In this document: in pieces, positions 21,066 through 29,319 of the stretch
How positions within the stretch are numbered: the stretch's first letter is position 1
Layout of the letters: the number at the start of each line of letters is the position of its first letter
Assembly: GCA_965229785.1 (NCBI GenBank)
Contig: CBDDJS010000001.1
Location: forward strand, 7,192,001 to 7,256,000
DNA length: 64,000 bases
Direction of reading: 5' to 3'
Source of the DNA: JAWPMT01 sp965229785
GTDB lineage: Bacteria > Bacteroidota > Bacteroidia > Cytophagales > Cyclobacteriaceae
The notes under the pieces: generated by a model
The model's database searches: none
Seen by the model: only the letters and a program-made list of their open reading frames with translations
Told to the model about the DNA's origin: nothing
Translations under genes and position numbers: made by a program

Positions 21066-21584
21066 ATGCGACAAGTGCGTTGGTTTGATCGAAAATTTGA
21101 ATTCTCTGGTGATGAAAGCACCTTTCCTTCTCTTATGGAAAGATTGGAAGGGACATCCATTCGGCTTAGTCATAAAGTGCGTGATGTCCCGGAAATTGCT
21201 CTCAAGAATAAGGTTGATGGAAAGTGGTCCATCATGGAACATCTGGGCCATCTGATTGACCTTGAACCATTATGGCAGGGACGCTTGGACGATATCCTTA
21301 ATGGAGAGAAATACCTTAGGCCCACAGACCTGGAAAATAAAGCGACAGATTTAGCGGGACATAATGACCAGAACGTCCAAGGCATTCTGGACAGGTTTCA
21401 TAAGGTGAGGGTTGAGACGATGAATCGACTTAGAAAGCTGACACCTGAGGAGGTCCTAAAGTCGGGTTTGCATCCGAGGTTGGAAACCCCAATGAGGGTT
21501 ATGGATCTTTTTCTTTTTGTTGCCGAACATGATGATCATCATCTGGCCAGTATTCATACGTTGATCAATATACAGAAGGAATAA
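21066..21584 (+). CDS. DinB-superfamily protein
   Basis: This is a 172-residue four-helix-bundle protein of the DinB/YfiT type. The metal-site histidines are recognisable in WSIMEHLGHL (about residues 58-67) and near the end in AEHDDHHLASIH. Members often act as thiol-dependent metalloenzymes or have no known function. I started it at the ATG (MRQVRWFDRKF), not at a TTG 18 bases upstream, because the family starts close to this point. It follows the DUF6909-like gene by 42 bp on the same strand and may be cotranscribed. Its substrate cannot be told from sequence. Confidence 0.8.
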   Translation: MRQVRWFDRKFEFSGDESTFPSLMERLEGTSIRLSHKVRDVPEIALKNKVDGKWSIMEHLGHLIDLEPLWQGRLDDILNGEKYLRPTDLENKATDLAGHNDQNVQGILDRFHKVRVETMNRLRKLTPEEVLKSGLHPRLETPMRVMDLFLFVAEHDDHHLASIHTLINIQKE

Positions 21585-21616
21585 GGTCTATAACTAATCG
21601 TTCCTATTTATCCCTA

Positions 21617-21970
21617 TCACCAGGATTTTTCAAATGAATCTTTCTGAACGGCTCGGTCCTCTGTGTGCCAGAGACTGGTCGCTTTGTTCTTCAGTGCCAG
21701 CTCATTTTGATCGAGTATTCTGGAGATTATTGCGAATGGTGTTAAGACTAAGTAAAAGATGGTACTTAGCAGGACATTAGGTATGATATAACTCAATACC
21801 CTTGAAAGGCCCATCCAGAGATACACAATGCCCGCAGAGGCTTTGGAAGACAACAGGCTGAGTACGCCGATACCGGTGATGACATAGATGATCCAAAACC
21901 ATTTTGTCAATAGAAATAAGACCAGAAAACCAACAATGATGGTAAGGATTGTTTTCGAATGGTTTTCCAT
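21617..21970 (-). CDS. SxtJ-like small membrane protein
   Basis: The protein has 117 residues with hydrophobic stretches at about 8-27, 29-45 and 55-82 and a polar C-terminus ending KDSFEKSW. Small membrane proteins of this kind (SxtJ family) commonly sit beside NodU/CmcH-type carbamoyltransferases, and in saxitoxin clusters sxtJ lies next to sxtI. Here it is the last gene of a three-gene minus-strand cassette, 13 bp after the DUF5989-like gene and downstream of the carbamoyltransferase. Its function is unknown; a membrane anchor or partner for the carbamoyltransferase is inferred. The assignment rests on gene context plus size and hydrophobic pattern. Confidence 0.7.
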   Translation of the reverse strand: MENHSKTILTIIVGFLVLFLLTKWFWIIYVITGIGVLSLLSSKASAGIVYLWMGLSRVLSYIIPNVLLSTIFYLVLTPFAIISRILDQNELALKNKATSLWHTEDRAVQKDSFEKSW

Positions 21971-21983
21971 TTACCTGAAATGT

Positions 21984-22133
21984 TTAAAAAAGTGTGTAAA
22001 TAAATGGAGCCAGCGCACTACTACCACCTATGACAATCAACACGCCCAATAGAAGGAGTACGATGATCACTGGCATGAGCCAAAATTTTTTTCGCTCCTT
22101 CATGAAAAAGAACAGGTCTCTGAGAAATTCCAT
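21984..22133 (-). CDS. DUF5989 / SxtK-like 49-residue membrane protein
   Basis: This is a small gene of 50 codons including the stop. The product starts MEFLRDLFFFMKERKKFWLM, continues with one strongly hydrophobic segment (about residues 21-36, PVIIVLLLLGVLIVI), then GGSSALAPFIYTLF. That pattern of an N-terminal FLRDLxxFMKERKKFWL helix and a single membrane span with an ALAPFIYTLF end is what I know as DUF5989, the family to which the SxtK protein of saxitoxin clusters appears related. It lies between the carbamoyltransferase (104 bp upstream) and the SxtJ-like gene (13 bp downstream), which strongly supports it being real. Its role is unknown. Confidence 0.88.
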   Translation of the reverse strand: MEFLRDLFFFMKERKKFWLMPVIIVLLLLGVLIVIGGSSALAPFIYTLF

Positions 22134-22237
22134 TTAAATGTTATGATCTACTATCCCCTAAAAATAATCTGCTAATTCAATGCCCCTCTAATGCAGCGTG
22201 GCTACCAGTGTAAAAGTACGGTGCTTTATTTTCTGTT

Positions 22238-24100
22238 TTAATCGTTCGCAAAATTAACCATCCACTTTTCCTTATCCTGCCAGTCAGGTTGATCTTCTTT
22301 TTTGTAAACAAAATCTCCAATGACCAGGTAATCCATTTCCGTACTCATAAAGCACCGATATGCATCTTGTGGTGTGCACACGATCGGTTCTCCTCTGACA
22401 TTGAAACTTGTATTGACCAAAATACCGTAATCTGTTTTTTCCCTGAAGGACTTGAGCAATTGCCAATACTTTGAATTGGTATCCTTAGCGACTGTTTGGA
22501 CCCGGGCGCTAAAATCAAGATGAGTAATGGATTGTACATCAGATCTTTTGGTATATAGCCGATCCCAAAAAGGCAGCTCAAAATAGTCATTTGACAATTG
22601 CGCTCTTCTTTCCTCTTTTACCGAAGCGACCAATAGCATGTAGGGGGAGTCTGTTGCAAGATCGAAAAACTTGTCTTTTTCTTCCAGCATTACGGAAGGA
22701 GCAAATGGTCTGAAACCTTCACGGTATTTAATTTTCAGGTTCAGATGCTTTTGCATTTCTTCATTCCTGGCGTCTCCCAGGATGCTGCGATTACCCAAGG
22801 CTCTGGGACCAAATTCCATTTTACCCTGAAACCACCCCACTACATTGCCCTCTGAGATCTTTGAGGCAATGAATACGGAAAGCTCCTCGAAATCCTCATA
22901 TTTCGTGTATTCCGCTTTGTTGCGACGATTCATGAGTGTAATCTCTTTTTCCGAGTATTCAGGACCCAGATAGCTTCCTTTCATTGAATCTGGACCATCA
23001 GGTAGTTTTCGTGGCGCATTGAAATAGAGATGCCTGGCAGCAAGTGCTGCCCCCAGTGAACCGCCCGCATCCCCTGCCGCAGGTTGGATGTAGATTTCTT
23101 CAAAGATCTTTTCTTTAAGGAGTTTGCCATTCGCCACGCAATTCAGGGCTACACCTCCAGCCATGCACAAATAGTTGGCTCCGGTGATCTGTTTTGCATA
23201 CCTGGCCATCTTCAGGACGATTTCTTCGGTGACTTGCTGAATCGCCAATGCCAGATTACAATGATGTTGCTGAATATCATCCTCCGGATCTCTGATGGGG
23301 AAGGAAAACAGATCTGCCCAAAGCTGGCGCCTGATCATTCTTAGTCCCGTAGAGTAGTTGTAATACTTCTGATTCATCCAGATGGATCCGTCTTCTTTAA
23401 TGTCTACCAAATGGGTCTTTATGAGGTCCACAAAGTCCTTGGTTTGTTGAGATTCAGGGTTGCCATAAGGCGCTAACCCCATGAGCTTGTATTCACCGGA
23501 ATTGACTTTGAACCCAAGGAAATACGTAAAAGCACTATATAGAAGTCCCACCGAATGCGGGAATTTCATTTCTGCTTTAATGTCAATCTTATTGCCGCGC
23601 CCCAGGCAAATGGTAGAGGTACTCCATTCACCCACACCGTCGATGGTGAGAATGGCTGCTTCTTCGAAAGCGCTGGGGTAAAAGGCACTGGCGGCATGCG
23701 AAATATGATGTTCCGGAAATAGCAAGTTGACTTTCCTCTTATCGTATTTTTCAACTTTTTCTAAGCCTTCGTAAATCAGGCGTTTCAGAAACATTTTTTC
23801 ATTTAACCATACCGGAATGGCTTTTAGGAAAGAGACCAACCCCTTAGGGGCAAAGGCATAGTAGGTTTGCAACAACCGCTCAAACTTCAGTAATGGTTTG
23901 TCATAGAAAACAACGGCATCTAATTCATCTAACCTGAATCCAGATTCTTCCAGACAAAACTTTATAGCTTCTACGGGGAATTCAGGTGTGTGCTTTTTCC
24001 TTGTAAATCGTTCTTCCTGAGCTGCCGCAATGATTTCATTCTCGTCAATGATAGCCGCAGCCGCATCATGATAAAAACACGAAATACCTAATATTTTCAT
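22238..24100 (-). CDS. NodU/CmcH/SxtI-family carbamoyltransferase
   Basis: Enzymes of this family move a carbamoyl group from carbamoyl phosphate, through a carbamoyl-adenylate, onto a hydroxyl of a sugar or secondary metabolite. The 620-residue length is typical. The N-terminal Kae1-like domain starts MKILGISCFYHDAAAAI (H11), with metal-site histidines in HHISHAASA (131-139), the nucleotide-binding stretch TIDGVGEWS (152-160), MAGGVALNCVANGKL (313-327) and AAGDAGGSLGAAL (341-353). The C-terminal domain has WFQGKMEFGPRALGNRSILG (423-442). All key motifs are intact. It leads a cassette with the DUF5989-like and SxtJ-like genes. No glycan or toxin biosynthesis gene lies nearby, so the acceptor is unknown. 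Confidence 0.92.
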   Translation of the reverse strand: MKILGISCFYHDAAAAIIDENEIIAAAQEERFTRKKHTPEFPVEAIKFCLEESGFRLDELDAVVFYDKPLLKFERLLQTYYAFAPKGLVSFLKAIPVWLNEKMFLKRLIYEGLEKVEKYDKRKVNLLFPEHHISHAASAFYPSAFEEAAILTIDGVGEWSTSTICLGRGNKIDIKAEMKFPHSVGLLYSAFTYFLGFKVNSGEYKLMGLAPYGNPESQQTKDFVDLIKTHLVDIKEDGSIWMNQKYYNYSTGLRMIRRQLWADLFSFPIRDPEDDIQQHHCNLALAIQQVTEEIVLKMARYAKQITGANYLCMAGGVALNCVANGKLLKEKIFEEIYIQPAAGDAGGSLGAALAARHLYFNAPRKLPDGPDSMKGSYLGPEYSEKEITLMNRRNKAEYTKYEDFEELSVFIASKISEGNVVGWFQGKMEFGPRALGNRSILGDARNEEMQKHLNLKIKYREGFRPFAPSVMLEEKDKFFDLATDSPYMLLVASVKEERRAQLSNDYFELPFWDRLYTKRSDVQSITHLDFSARVQTVAKDTNSKYWQLLKSFREKTDYGILVNTSFNVRGEPIVCTPQDAYRCFMSTEMDYLVIGDFVYKKEDQPDWQDKEKWMVNFAND

Positions 24101-24508
24101 TCAGTCAATATATTGAGCGCAGAGGTGAGAAGTATGCCACTTCAGTTCACGGCCATCGCGGCGCTAAAATAGCGAAGCTACCCAACGCGTAAAAAAAGGA
24201 ATGATGAATCACCGTGTTTTGAATATGGATCTGGGGCAATATCACAAATTGAATATCGAATTCCTTAAGTGACAGAATCGTGTTATTCTGAATAAGTGGG
24301 ATAAGAAACAGTGATCCTGTCTGAAAAACTGATAATTATTGTTAAGACCTGAGTATTATTAGTCATTTAATACCCGAATGAGTTTGCCCTGGTCTTGTAT
24401 CAGGAATTTGACGTAAAGCATGAAGTCACTGACAAACAAATCCCATTAATGAAGGAACCCGTATGGCCTAAAGATAAAAACTATCGTGACCTTACGGGTT
24501 TGAACAAC
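24101..24508. other. Non-coding gap of 408 bp between two minus-strand genes
   Basis: I see no gene-like reading frame, RNA gene or mobile element here. It must hold the promoter of the carbamoyltransferase cassette near 24101-24200 and the transcript end of the hydrolase-like gene near 24508. An imperfect inverted repeat, AACCCGTA (24456-24463) against TACGGGTT (24493-24500), sits just past that gene's stop. It has 8-bp arms and a 29-base spacer but no T-run, so it is only a weak terminator candidate. Confidence 0.6.
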
Positions 24509-25168
24509 TCACCTCAACTTGTCCATTCGCTCCAATGTACCTTTTCCTATTAATTCAGTCATCACGTGTGGTCCGTTTTTGATGATTTCGATGCGACTAT
24601 CCACGCCAATTTCCTGCAATCGCTGATGCCGATCTTTAGCCGCGTTCATCCAATAGGTGTCCTTATCACCAACGACAAAGGAAACCTTAACTCCTTTCAG
24701 TCCAGACAATTTATCTTGCTTGGTCGTGCCAGGATTGCCCGCCATTCCGGTGATGGAGTGAAAGTGTTCTGGCAATGCCATGACCAGATCAAAAATGCTG
24801 GCACTGTTCGCACTGAAACAGATCGTATGGAACTTATTGCCTTCCACTTTATAAGTCTCACGGAGGTGATCCATTAAGGCCACGACTTGTTCTTTTCTGC
24901 CCAGAGAATTGTAAATGGTGAAGTCTACGAGTATCCAGTTAAAGGTATCTTTTACGCCACGCCAGTAAAAAGATTGATCTCCGTTCCCCTTCACTTCTGA
25001 CGGTCCAATGGCTACAGGGTAGGCTCTACTGGCATCAAAGTTGTCGGGAAGCTGGATGGCGTATTTTATCGTCTTTCCTTCAAAATCGAAGGTTTTGAAA
25101 GCTCTGGTAGATCCCTGGACAGTGCATGCACTGCCCAGGAAAAGTAGAAAGATCACGACTAATCGCAT
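24509..25168 (-). CDS. Exported alpha/beta-hydrolase-like protein, probable lipoprotein
   Basis: The 219-residue protein starts at the ATG at 25168 with MRLVVIFLLFLGSAC, which fits a lipoprotein signal with C15 as the modified cysteine, although Gly at -3 is unusual. The remainder looks like a short esterase/phospholipase-type alpha/beta hydrolase: the strand-nucleophile region is HTICFSANSASIFDL (114-128), where the classical GxSxG is replaced by FSANS, followed by VGDKDTYW (167-174, possible acid) and GPHVM (199-203, possible catalytic His). It may be active or degenerate. Its start is one base past the stop of the DUF2911 gene, so the two are surely translated together. The substrate is unknown. 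Confidence 0.65.
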   Translation of the reverse strand: MRLVVIFLLFLGSACTVQGSTRAFKTFDFEGKTIKYAIQLPDNFDASRAYPVAIGPSEVKGNGDQSFYWRGVKDTFNWILVDFTIYNSLGRKEQVVALMDHLRETYKVEGNKFHTICFSANSASIFDLVMALPEHFHSITGMAGNPGTTKQDKLSGLKGVKVSFVVGDKDTYWMNAAKDRHQRLQEIGVDSRIEIIKNGPHVMTELIGKGTLERMDKLR

Positions 25169-25169
25169 T

Positions 25170-26225
25170 CTATTTGGATTCAATGTCCGCGATCACGCCA
25201 TCCAGATAGGCGTATTGGTTCTCAGGAGCCAGTGACCTGGCCTGTTTGTAGTATTTCAATGCCAACTTTTTGTTGCCATCTTTCAAATAGGCCTCTCCGA
25301 GACTATCCGTAAATCCCCATATAAACCGATGCCCGGAATTGTTTTTTACATTCATCTGGAAGACTTCTATCGCACCTTTGGTGTCACCGCTATTGAGTAG
25401 CTGGTAGCCATATTGGTTTAGTTGAAAGCCATTGGCCAATGGGACGGCCTCATCCATTAATGCCTTGGCCTCATTTTCTTTTCCCGCTTTAGCTAACAAA
25501 CCTGCTTTTACCTGTAGGTTGGTAAACCCTTTACTCATGTTGATGGACTGATCTATCCAGGCCATGGCCTGTTCCAGTTCCATGTTGTTTTGTAGCGCGA
25601 AATTGGCTGCCTGAGAGTATCCTCTCCAGGAAAATCCTGCTGTTCCTTTCAATTCAGCCGTGGCATTGTCCAGCACAATGCTGGCTACGTCGAAACCTAT
25701 GGTAAAAGGGATTTCCAAACCTGCCCACTGCATTACCGCAGTTACCTCATCGCCAGTACGATTTTTGAAACTGTAGTTTAGCCACTCCAGGTGCGGAATT
25801 TCACTCGTTTCCACATCGACAATGGCGACAGTTTCCTGTTCGGTCGGGGACACGGTTCCCCAGGATTGTGAGTATTTCGAGAGGATCACCCGGACGTTTT
25901 GCTTATCAACCGGGAGCATAAACAAACCATAGGTTCCGGCTGGTACCGATTGACCTTCCAGCGTAGCGTCATGTGAAAAAGTGATCGTTGTGTTTTCATT
26001 GGCTCCGGCGCGCCAGATGGCCCCATAGCGAACGATCCCACCCCAGATACTTCGGCCTTTCGCACCAGGGCTGTGGTACTTGATGGAAACGTCAGAAATG
26101 CCAACGCGTTGAGAAACTTCGGCATATTGACTCTGACGCGGCAGTGTCAGGTTTTGTGCAAATGTTGCTGTACAAATCAGTACAAGAACACAGGTCAAAA
26201 ATGATTTCAATTTGTAGTAATTCAT
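25170..26225 (-). CDS. DUF2911 protein with TPR-like C-terminal half
   Basis: The 351-residue exported protein has a signal peptide ending FAQ (about residue 24). Residues 25 to about 175 match the Bacteroidota DUF2911 pattern: SPGAKGRSIWGGIVRYGAIWRAGANENTTITFS, then PAGTYGLFMLP, then SWGT, a secreted beta-domain of unknown function. From about residue 200 the sequence is helical and repeated like TPRs (LQVKAGLLAKAGKENEAKAL, GDTKGAIEVFQ, LKDGNKKLALKYYKQARSLAPEN). It is the first gene of a two-gene unit with the hydrolase-like lipoprotein and lies 94 bp downstream of the LytTR regulator stop on the same strand. Confidence 0.88.
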   Translation of the reverse strand: MNYYKLKSFLTCVLVLICTATFAQNLTLPRQSQYAEVSQRVGISDVSIKYHSPGAKGRSIWGGIVRYGAIWRAGANENTTITFSHDATLEGQSVPAGTYGLFMLPVDKQNVRVILSKYSQSWGTVSPTEQETVAIVDVETSEIPHLEWLNYSFKNRTGDEVTAVMQWAGLEIPFTIGFDVASIVLDNATAELKGTAGFSWRGYSQAANFALQNNMELEQAMAWIDQSINMSKGFTNLQVKAGLLAKAGKENEAKALMDEAVPLANGFQLNQYGYQLLNSGDTKGAIEVFQMNVKNNSGHRFIWGFTDSLGEAYLKDGNKKLALKYYKQARSLAPENQYAYLDGVIADIESK

Positions 26226-26319
26226 GTTTTAAGTTTTTGATGACTTGTAACATGCTTTACGGGAGTGATCAGCTTAAAATCGATGAAGATTGATCAACTG
26301 TGAGGGGAGTGATGAATGG

Positions 26320-27084
26320 TTAGATCTGATTGAGATAATCCATTACATCTTCTTTGAAAGATCTTCCTGATTGCAATTCCTTGCCATTTTTCATCGTGAA
26401 TCGATACTCATTGTTACTGAGGTAGACACACTTCTCAATGTATCGTTTGTTGAGGATCAGCGACCTGTGAATACGGATAAAATCTGCCGGATTGACCTGT
26501 TCGGCAAGGGAGTTCATGGTGATGCGGTATAAATGCATTTTACTAAGCGTGTAGAGGTTCACGTAGTTGCCATTGGCTTCAAAGTACAACACTTCATCCA
26601 GATCGATCTCGAATTCACGTCCTCTATCCGCAATGATCAGGTGATCCAGGAATTGGTCAGAGCGATGAAAAGTTCGGATCATTTTCAATAACTCCTTGTT
26701 GAAGTCCGAGGTTCGTTGTGACTGGAAATGGATAGCGGCTTTTTGGATGGCACTTTTGAACCGGTCTTCGTCTATTGGTTTTAAAAGGTAGTCCAGGGCA
26801 TGAATGTCGAAAGCCTTGATGGCGTATTGATCGTAGGCAGTCGTGAAAATGATGTAAGGCATTTGATCTCCCTGTATGCGATTGACGACTTCAAATCCAT
26901 CAAAGTCTGGCATTTGGACATCTAAAAAAAGTAGGTCTGGCTGCTTTAGTCGTATGAGATCCACGGCTTCCTTTCCATTTTTTGCCTCCCCCAGAACCTT
27001 GACCTGATCCTGGGTCGCTAATAATTTGATGACTCGCTGCCGTGCGAGATATTCATCATCGATGACAAGGGCTCTGATCGTCAT
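26320..27084 (-). CDS. LytTR-family response regulator
   Basis: The 254-residue protein has a receiver domain (residues 1-120) with acidic pocket D9/D10, phosphoacceptor D55 in LLFLDVQMPD, the conserved T82 region in IIFTTAYDQ and K102 in LLKPIDED. A LytTR DNA-binding domain follows (about 150-250; LDEVLYFEANGNYVNLYT, FIRIHRSLILNKRYI). These regulators bind short direct repeats at promoters. It overlaps the upstream histidine kinase gene by 4 bases, so the two form a translationally coupled two-component system. Its targets are unknown; the DUF2911 pair lies just downstream. Confidence 0.95.
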   Translation of the reverse strand: MTIRALVIDDEYLARQRVIKLLATQDQVKVLGEAKNGKEAVDLIRLKQPDLLFLDVQMPDFDGFEVVNRIQGDQMPYIIFTTAYDQYAIKAFDIHALDYLLKPIDEDRFKSAIQKAAIHFQSQRTSDFNKELLKMIRTFHRSDQFLDHLIIADRGREFEIDLDEVLYFEANGNYVNLYTLSKMHLYRITMNSLAEQVNPADFIRIHRSLILNKRYIEKCVYLSNNEYRFTMKNGKELQSGRSFKEDVMDYLNQI

Positions 27085-28136
27085 GTACTGAGTGGAATTT
27101 TAAGGGTGGCGGTATAGGTTTCTGACGTTTTGCGGGTCTCAAATTGGTGTTGTTCTCCATAGAGTTCCTGAAGGCGATTCGCAACATTACGGATGCCAAT
27201 CCCAAAACCGTGCCCATTAACGGATCCGTTATTGGGAGGACAATCGTTCACAATATCTACATGCAAGTCGTTACCTTCCGGATGTGCAATTACCCGAATG
27301 ATTCCTCCGGCTACATTTCGAGAGATGCCGTGTTTGATGGCGTTTTCAACCAGGGGTTGCAAAATAAGCGGAGGCACCGGAATACCCAATATTCGATCAT
27401 CAATGTCAAACACCAATTGTAAACGATCCTGAAATCGGATGTGCTCTATTTCCAAATAAGCCTTGATGTAGTTGAGTTCATGCTCAAAAGAGATCATTCG
27501 TCGCTGATCTTTTTCCAGGATCTGTCTCAGCAGCTGACCTAATTGAGAAAGCATTTTTTGAGCTTTGGCACCATCTATATCGATCAGTGAAGAAATGGAA
27601 TTCAGTGTATTGAATAAAAAGTGTGGCTGTAATTGATTTTGCAGAGCGTTCAGTTTCGCTTCACTCAGTTCTTTCTCCTGATTTATGGAGCGTCGATAAT
27701 AGCTGATGGCGATCAAGAAACTCATGATCAGCCAGTATTCCAGAAAACTGGAGAATAGCCCGGCAGTCAGTGCAACCTGATTACCAAGGGCAAACCAATC
27801 AGGCAGGTAGCCAGACCTGAAATAGTAAGCGATATCAAATAATCTTACCGTAAGGATACGGTGACTCATTGCTACTAGTAAACTGATGCCCAGATGCTGA
27901 ACGAGTGTCACTATGCTGATTTTGTTTAGCAGACCAAGTGCTAATCGAAGTAAAAACCGATAGGCAAAGCCCCAAATCAGATAGGTGATCAGGATACGGG
28001 TAGTCACTACGAACCAACTGAATTGGTAGCCATAGTCATTGATCAGATAGTCTGTGTATTGACGCAGGATGAGCAGGCTACTCACCAGTAGTGCTAGCAA
28101 TAAAGCATGTAAGGTCCTGAATTGCGAGAATCTCAT
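27081..28136 (-). CDS. LytS/YehU-type sensor histidine kinase
   Basis: The 351-residue membrane kinase has about four transmembrane helices between residues 10 and 150 and no obvious extracytoplasmic sensor domain. The His_kinase motif NALQNQLQPHFLFNTLNSI (163-181) puts the phosphorylated histidine at H172. The ATPase domain shows an N box (LVENAIKHGI) and a glycine-rich GHGFGIGIRNV. It passes phosphate to the LytTR regulator whose gene overlaps its own by 4 bases. It diverges from a small lipoprotein gene across about 120 bp. The signal sensed is unknown. Confidence 0.95.
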   Translation of the reverse strand: MRFSQFRTLHALLLALLVSSLLILRQYTDYLINDYGYQFSWFVVTTRILITYLIWGFAYRFLLRLALGLLNKISIVTLVQHLGISLLVAMSHRILTVRLFDIAYYFRSGYLPDWFALGNQVALTAGLFSSFLEYWLIMSFLIAISYYRRSINQEKELSEAKLNALQNQLQPHFLFNTLNSISSLIDIDGAKAQKMLSQLGQLLRQILEKDQRRMISFEHELNYIKAYLEIEHIRFQDRLQLVFDIDDRILGIPVPPLILQPLVENAIKHGISRNVAGGIIRVIAHPEGNDLHVDIVNDCPPNNGSVNGHGFGIGIRNVANRLQELYGEQHQFETRKTSETYTATLKIPLST

Positions 28137-28256
28137 CTGCTGCGTCGTTCCTGTTTTTTGATTAAAATTACGTTTTTGGCCGGGTTGTTATGCGTTTTTG
28201 GTGACCAATGGCTAAATATGTGATGTTTGGCAAAGACTCTTAATTTCCCCATTACC

Positions 28257-28742
28257 ATGCGCAATTCTGCATCCATTTCCCTTATCCTGTCCTTTTTATG
28301 TTTGATTTTTAGTTGCTCCAACCCAAGTCAGCAGGCAGAAAACTCAGGATCTGATAAATCAACAACTGCCGAGGAACCTAAAAAAGTCAATGACCTGACT
28401 TATCGGGAAGTAGTAGATCTGGTTTTCAAGGATGAAGGAGAAGGCATTGAGTGGCATGGTGAAGCATTACCTAATGATCTGACCTCATTTTTGGTCATTG
28501 AAGAGGGGGGACCTTGTGGTGAGAATGATTGTGGAAAATTCGTAACTATCCGGAATACATCGGAGAAAACCATAGTGGCCATTACCCGGGGAGATTTTGA
28601 CATCAATGGAGAGCAAGGCTACATAGCGAGAAAATATACGATCGCCGCAGGGCAAGTCTTGTCCATGGGCTGTTCGCACCTTTGCTATCAGGGAGAAGGG
28701 TTTCCTTTTTCCAGAACAATCGTGGGCAGTGAGAACCTCTGA
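28257..28742 (+). CDS. Hypothetical lipoprotein with four conserved-looking cysteines
   Basis: The start is the ATG at 28257; the frame is open 30 bases further upstream from a non-ATG codon. The 161-residue product begins MRNSASISLILSFLCLIFSC, with C20 as the likely lipid-modified cysteine. A Ser/Glu-rich linker follows, then a compact domain with paired cysteines in GPCGENDCG (C87, C92) and MGCSHLCYQ (C139, C143), which could form two disulfides in the periplasm. I do not recognise the domain. It diverges from the kinase gene and converges on the next gene with only 5 bases between stops. Confidence 0.75.
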   Translation: MRNSASISLILSFLCLIFSCSNPSQQAENSGSDKSTTAEEPKKVNDLTYREVVDLVFKDEGEGIEWHGEALPNDLTSFLVIEEGGPCGENDCGKFVTIRNTSEKTIVAITRGDFDINGEQGYIARKYTIAAGQVLSMGCSHLCYQGEGFPFSRTIVGSENL

Positions 28743-28747
28743 GCGAT

Positions 28748-29305
28748 TCAATCCAACCTAAAAGAAGCAATCATTTTATCTCTAAGTGCAGCCGTCAGCT
28801 TTCGGTCAGCTTCGGGATATTTGAAAACGAATTTATAAATGTTGTTATGACGTGTTGCATAAATTCGAATCCAGGATTCTTTCTTCTCTGCAAATCCATT
28901 CCATAACCCTGTTACCTCAAGCACATAGACCTTTAGTTCATTGATCTGGATGAATTCACTTCGATGGATTTTACGTGTATCTGACTTGACAGACTCGAAA
29001 CCTTTCTTGTAAAAGTCAATGTTATCGTCATCCTCTATGCGGTCTATATTGATGAATACACTTCCGTCTTCATTTGTTAGACTGGCATAATCCAGCATGT
29101 TTTCCAACTCGAGGTTTCCCTGTCTCTTAAGAGAGGCGGGTACAAGGACAGTCATCACGTCAAAGAATTTAGCCTCGATTAACTTTTCTTCAGGATCGAG
29201 GGCTTCAAAAGATTGACTAACAGCATGAAATTGAATCCCAGAAAGAATAATAAGGGTAAAGAGCAACTTTGAATAGCATTGCAGTGATGGCATGATTTTG
29301 TTCAT
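28748..29305 (-). CDS. Hypothetical exported protein
   Basis: The 185-residue product starts at the ATG at 29305 (MNKIMPSLQCYSKLLFTL); a TTG 12 bases upstream is possible. A signal peptide ends near AVSQS. The mature part is a mixed alpha/beta domain of about 155 residues with no motif I can name (EAKFFDVMTVLVPASLKR, then YVLEVTGLW, then IRIYATRHNNIYKFVFKYPE). The layout resembles small exported proteins that measure or bind in the periplasm, but that is only an impression. It follows the chemoreceptor-like gene by 14 bases on the same strand, so the two are probably cotranscribed. Confidence 0.7.
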   Translation of the reverse strand: MNKIMPSLQCYSKLLFTLIILSGIQFHAVSQSFEALDPEEKLIEAKFFDVMTVLVPASLKRQGNLELENMLDYASLTNEDGSVFINIDRIEDDDNIDFYKKGFESVKSDTRKIHRSEFIQINELKVYVLEVTGLWNGFAEKKESWIRIYATRHNNIYKFVFKYPEADRKLTAALRDKMIASFRLD

Positions 29306-29319
29306 TGTAACCAACAAAA

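Noticed and set aside
24456..24500. AACCCGTA/TACGGGTT inverted repeat after the hydrolase-like gene as a terminator
   Set aside because: Arms are 8 bp with a 29-base spacer and no T-run follows, so I do not list it as a separate terminator.
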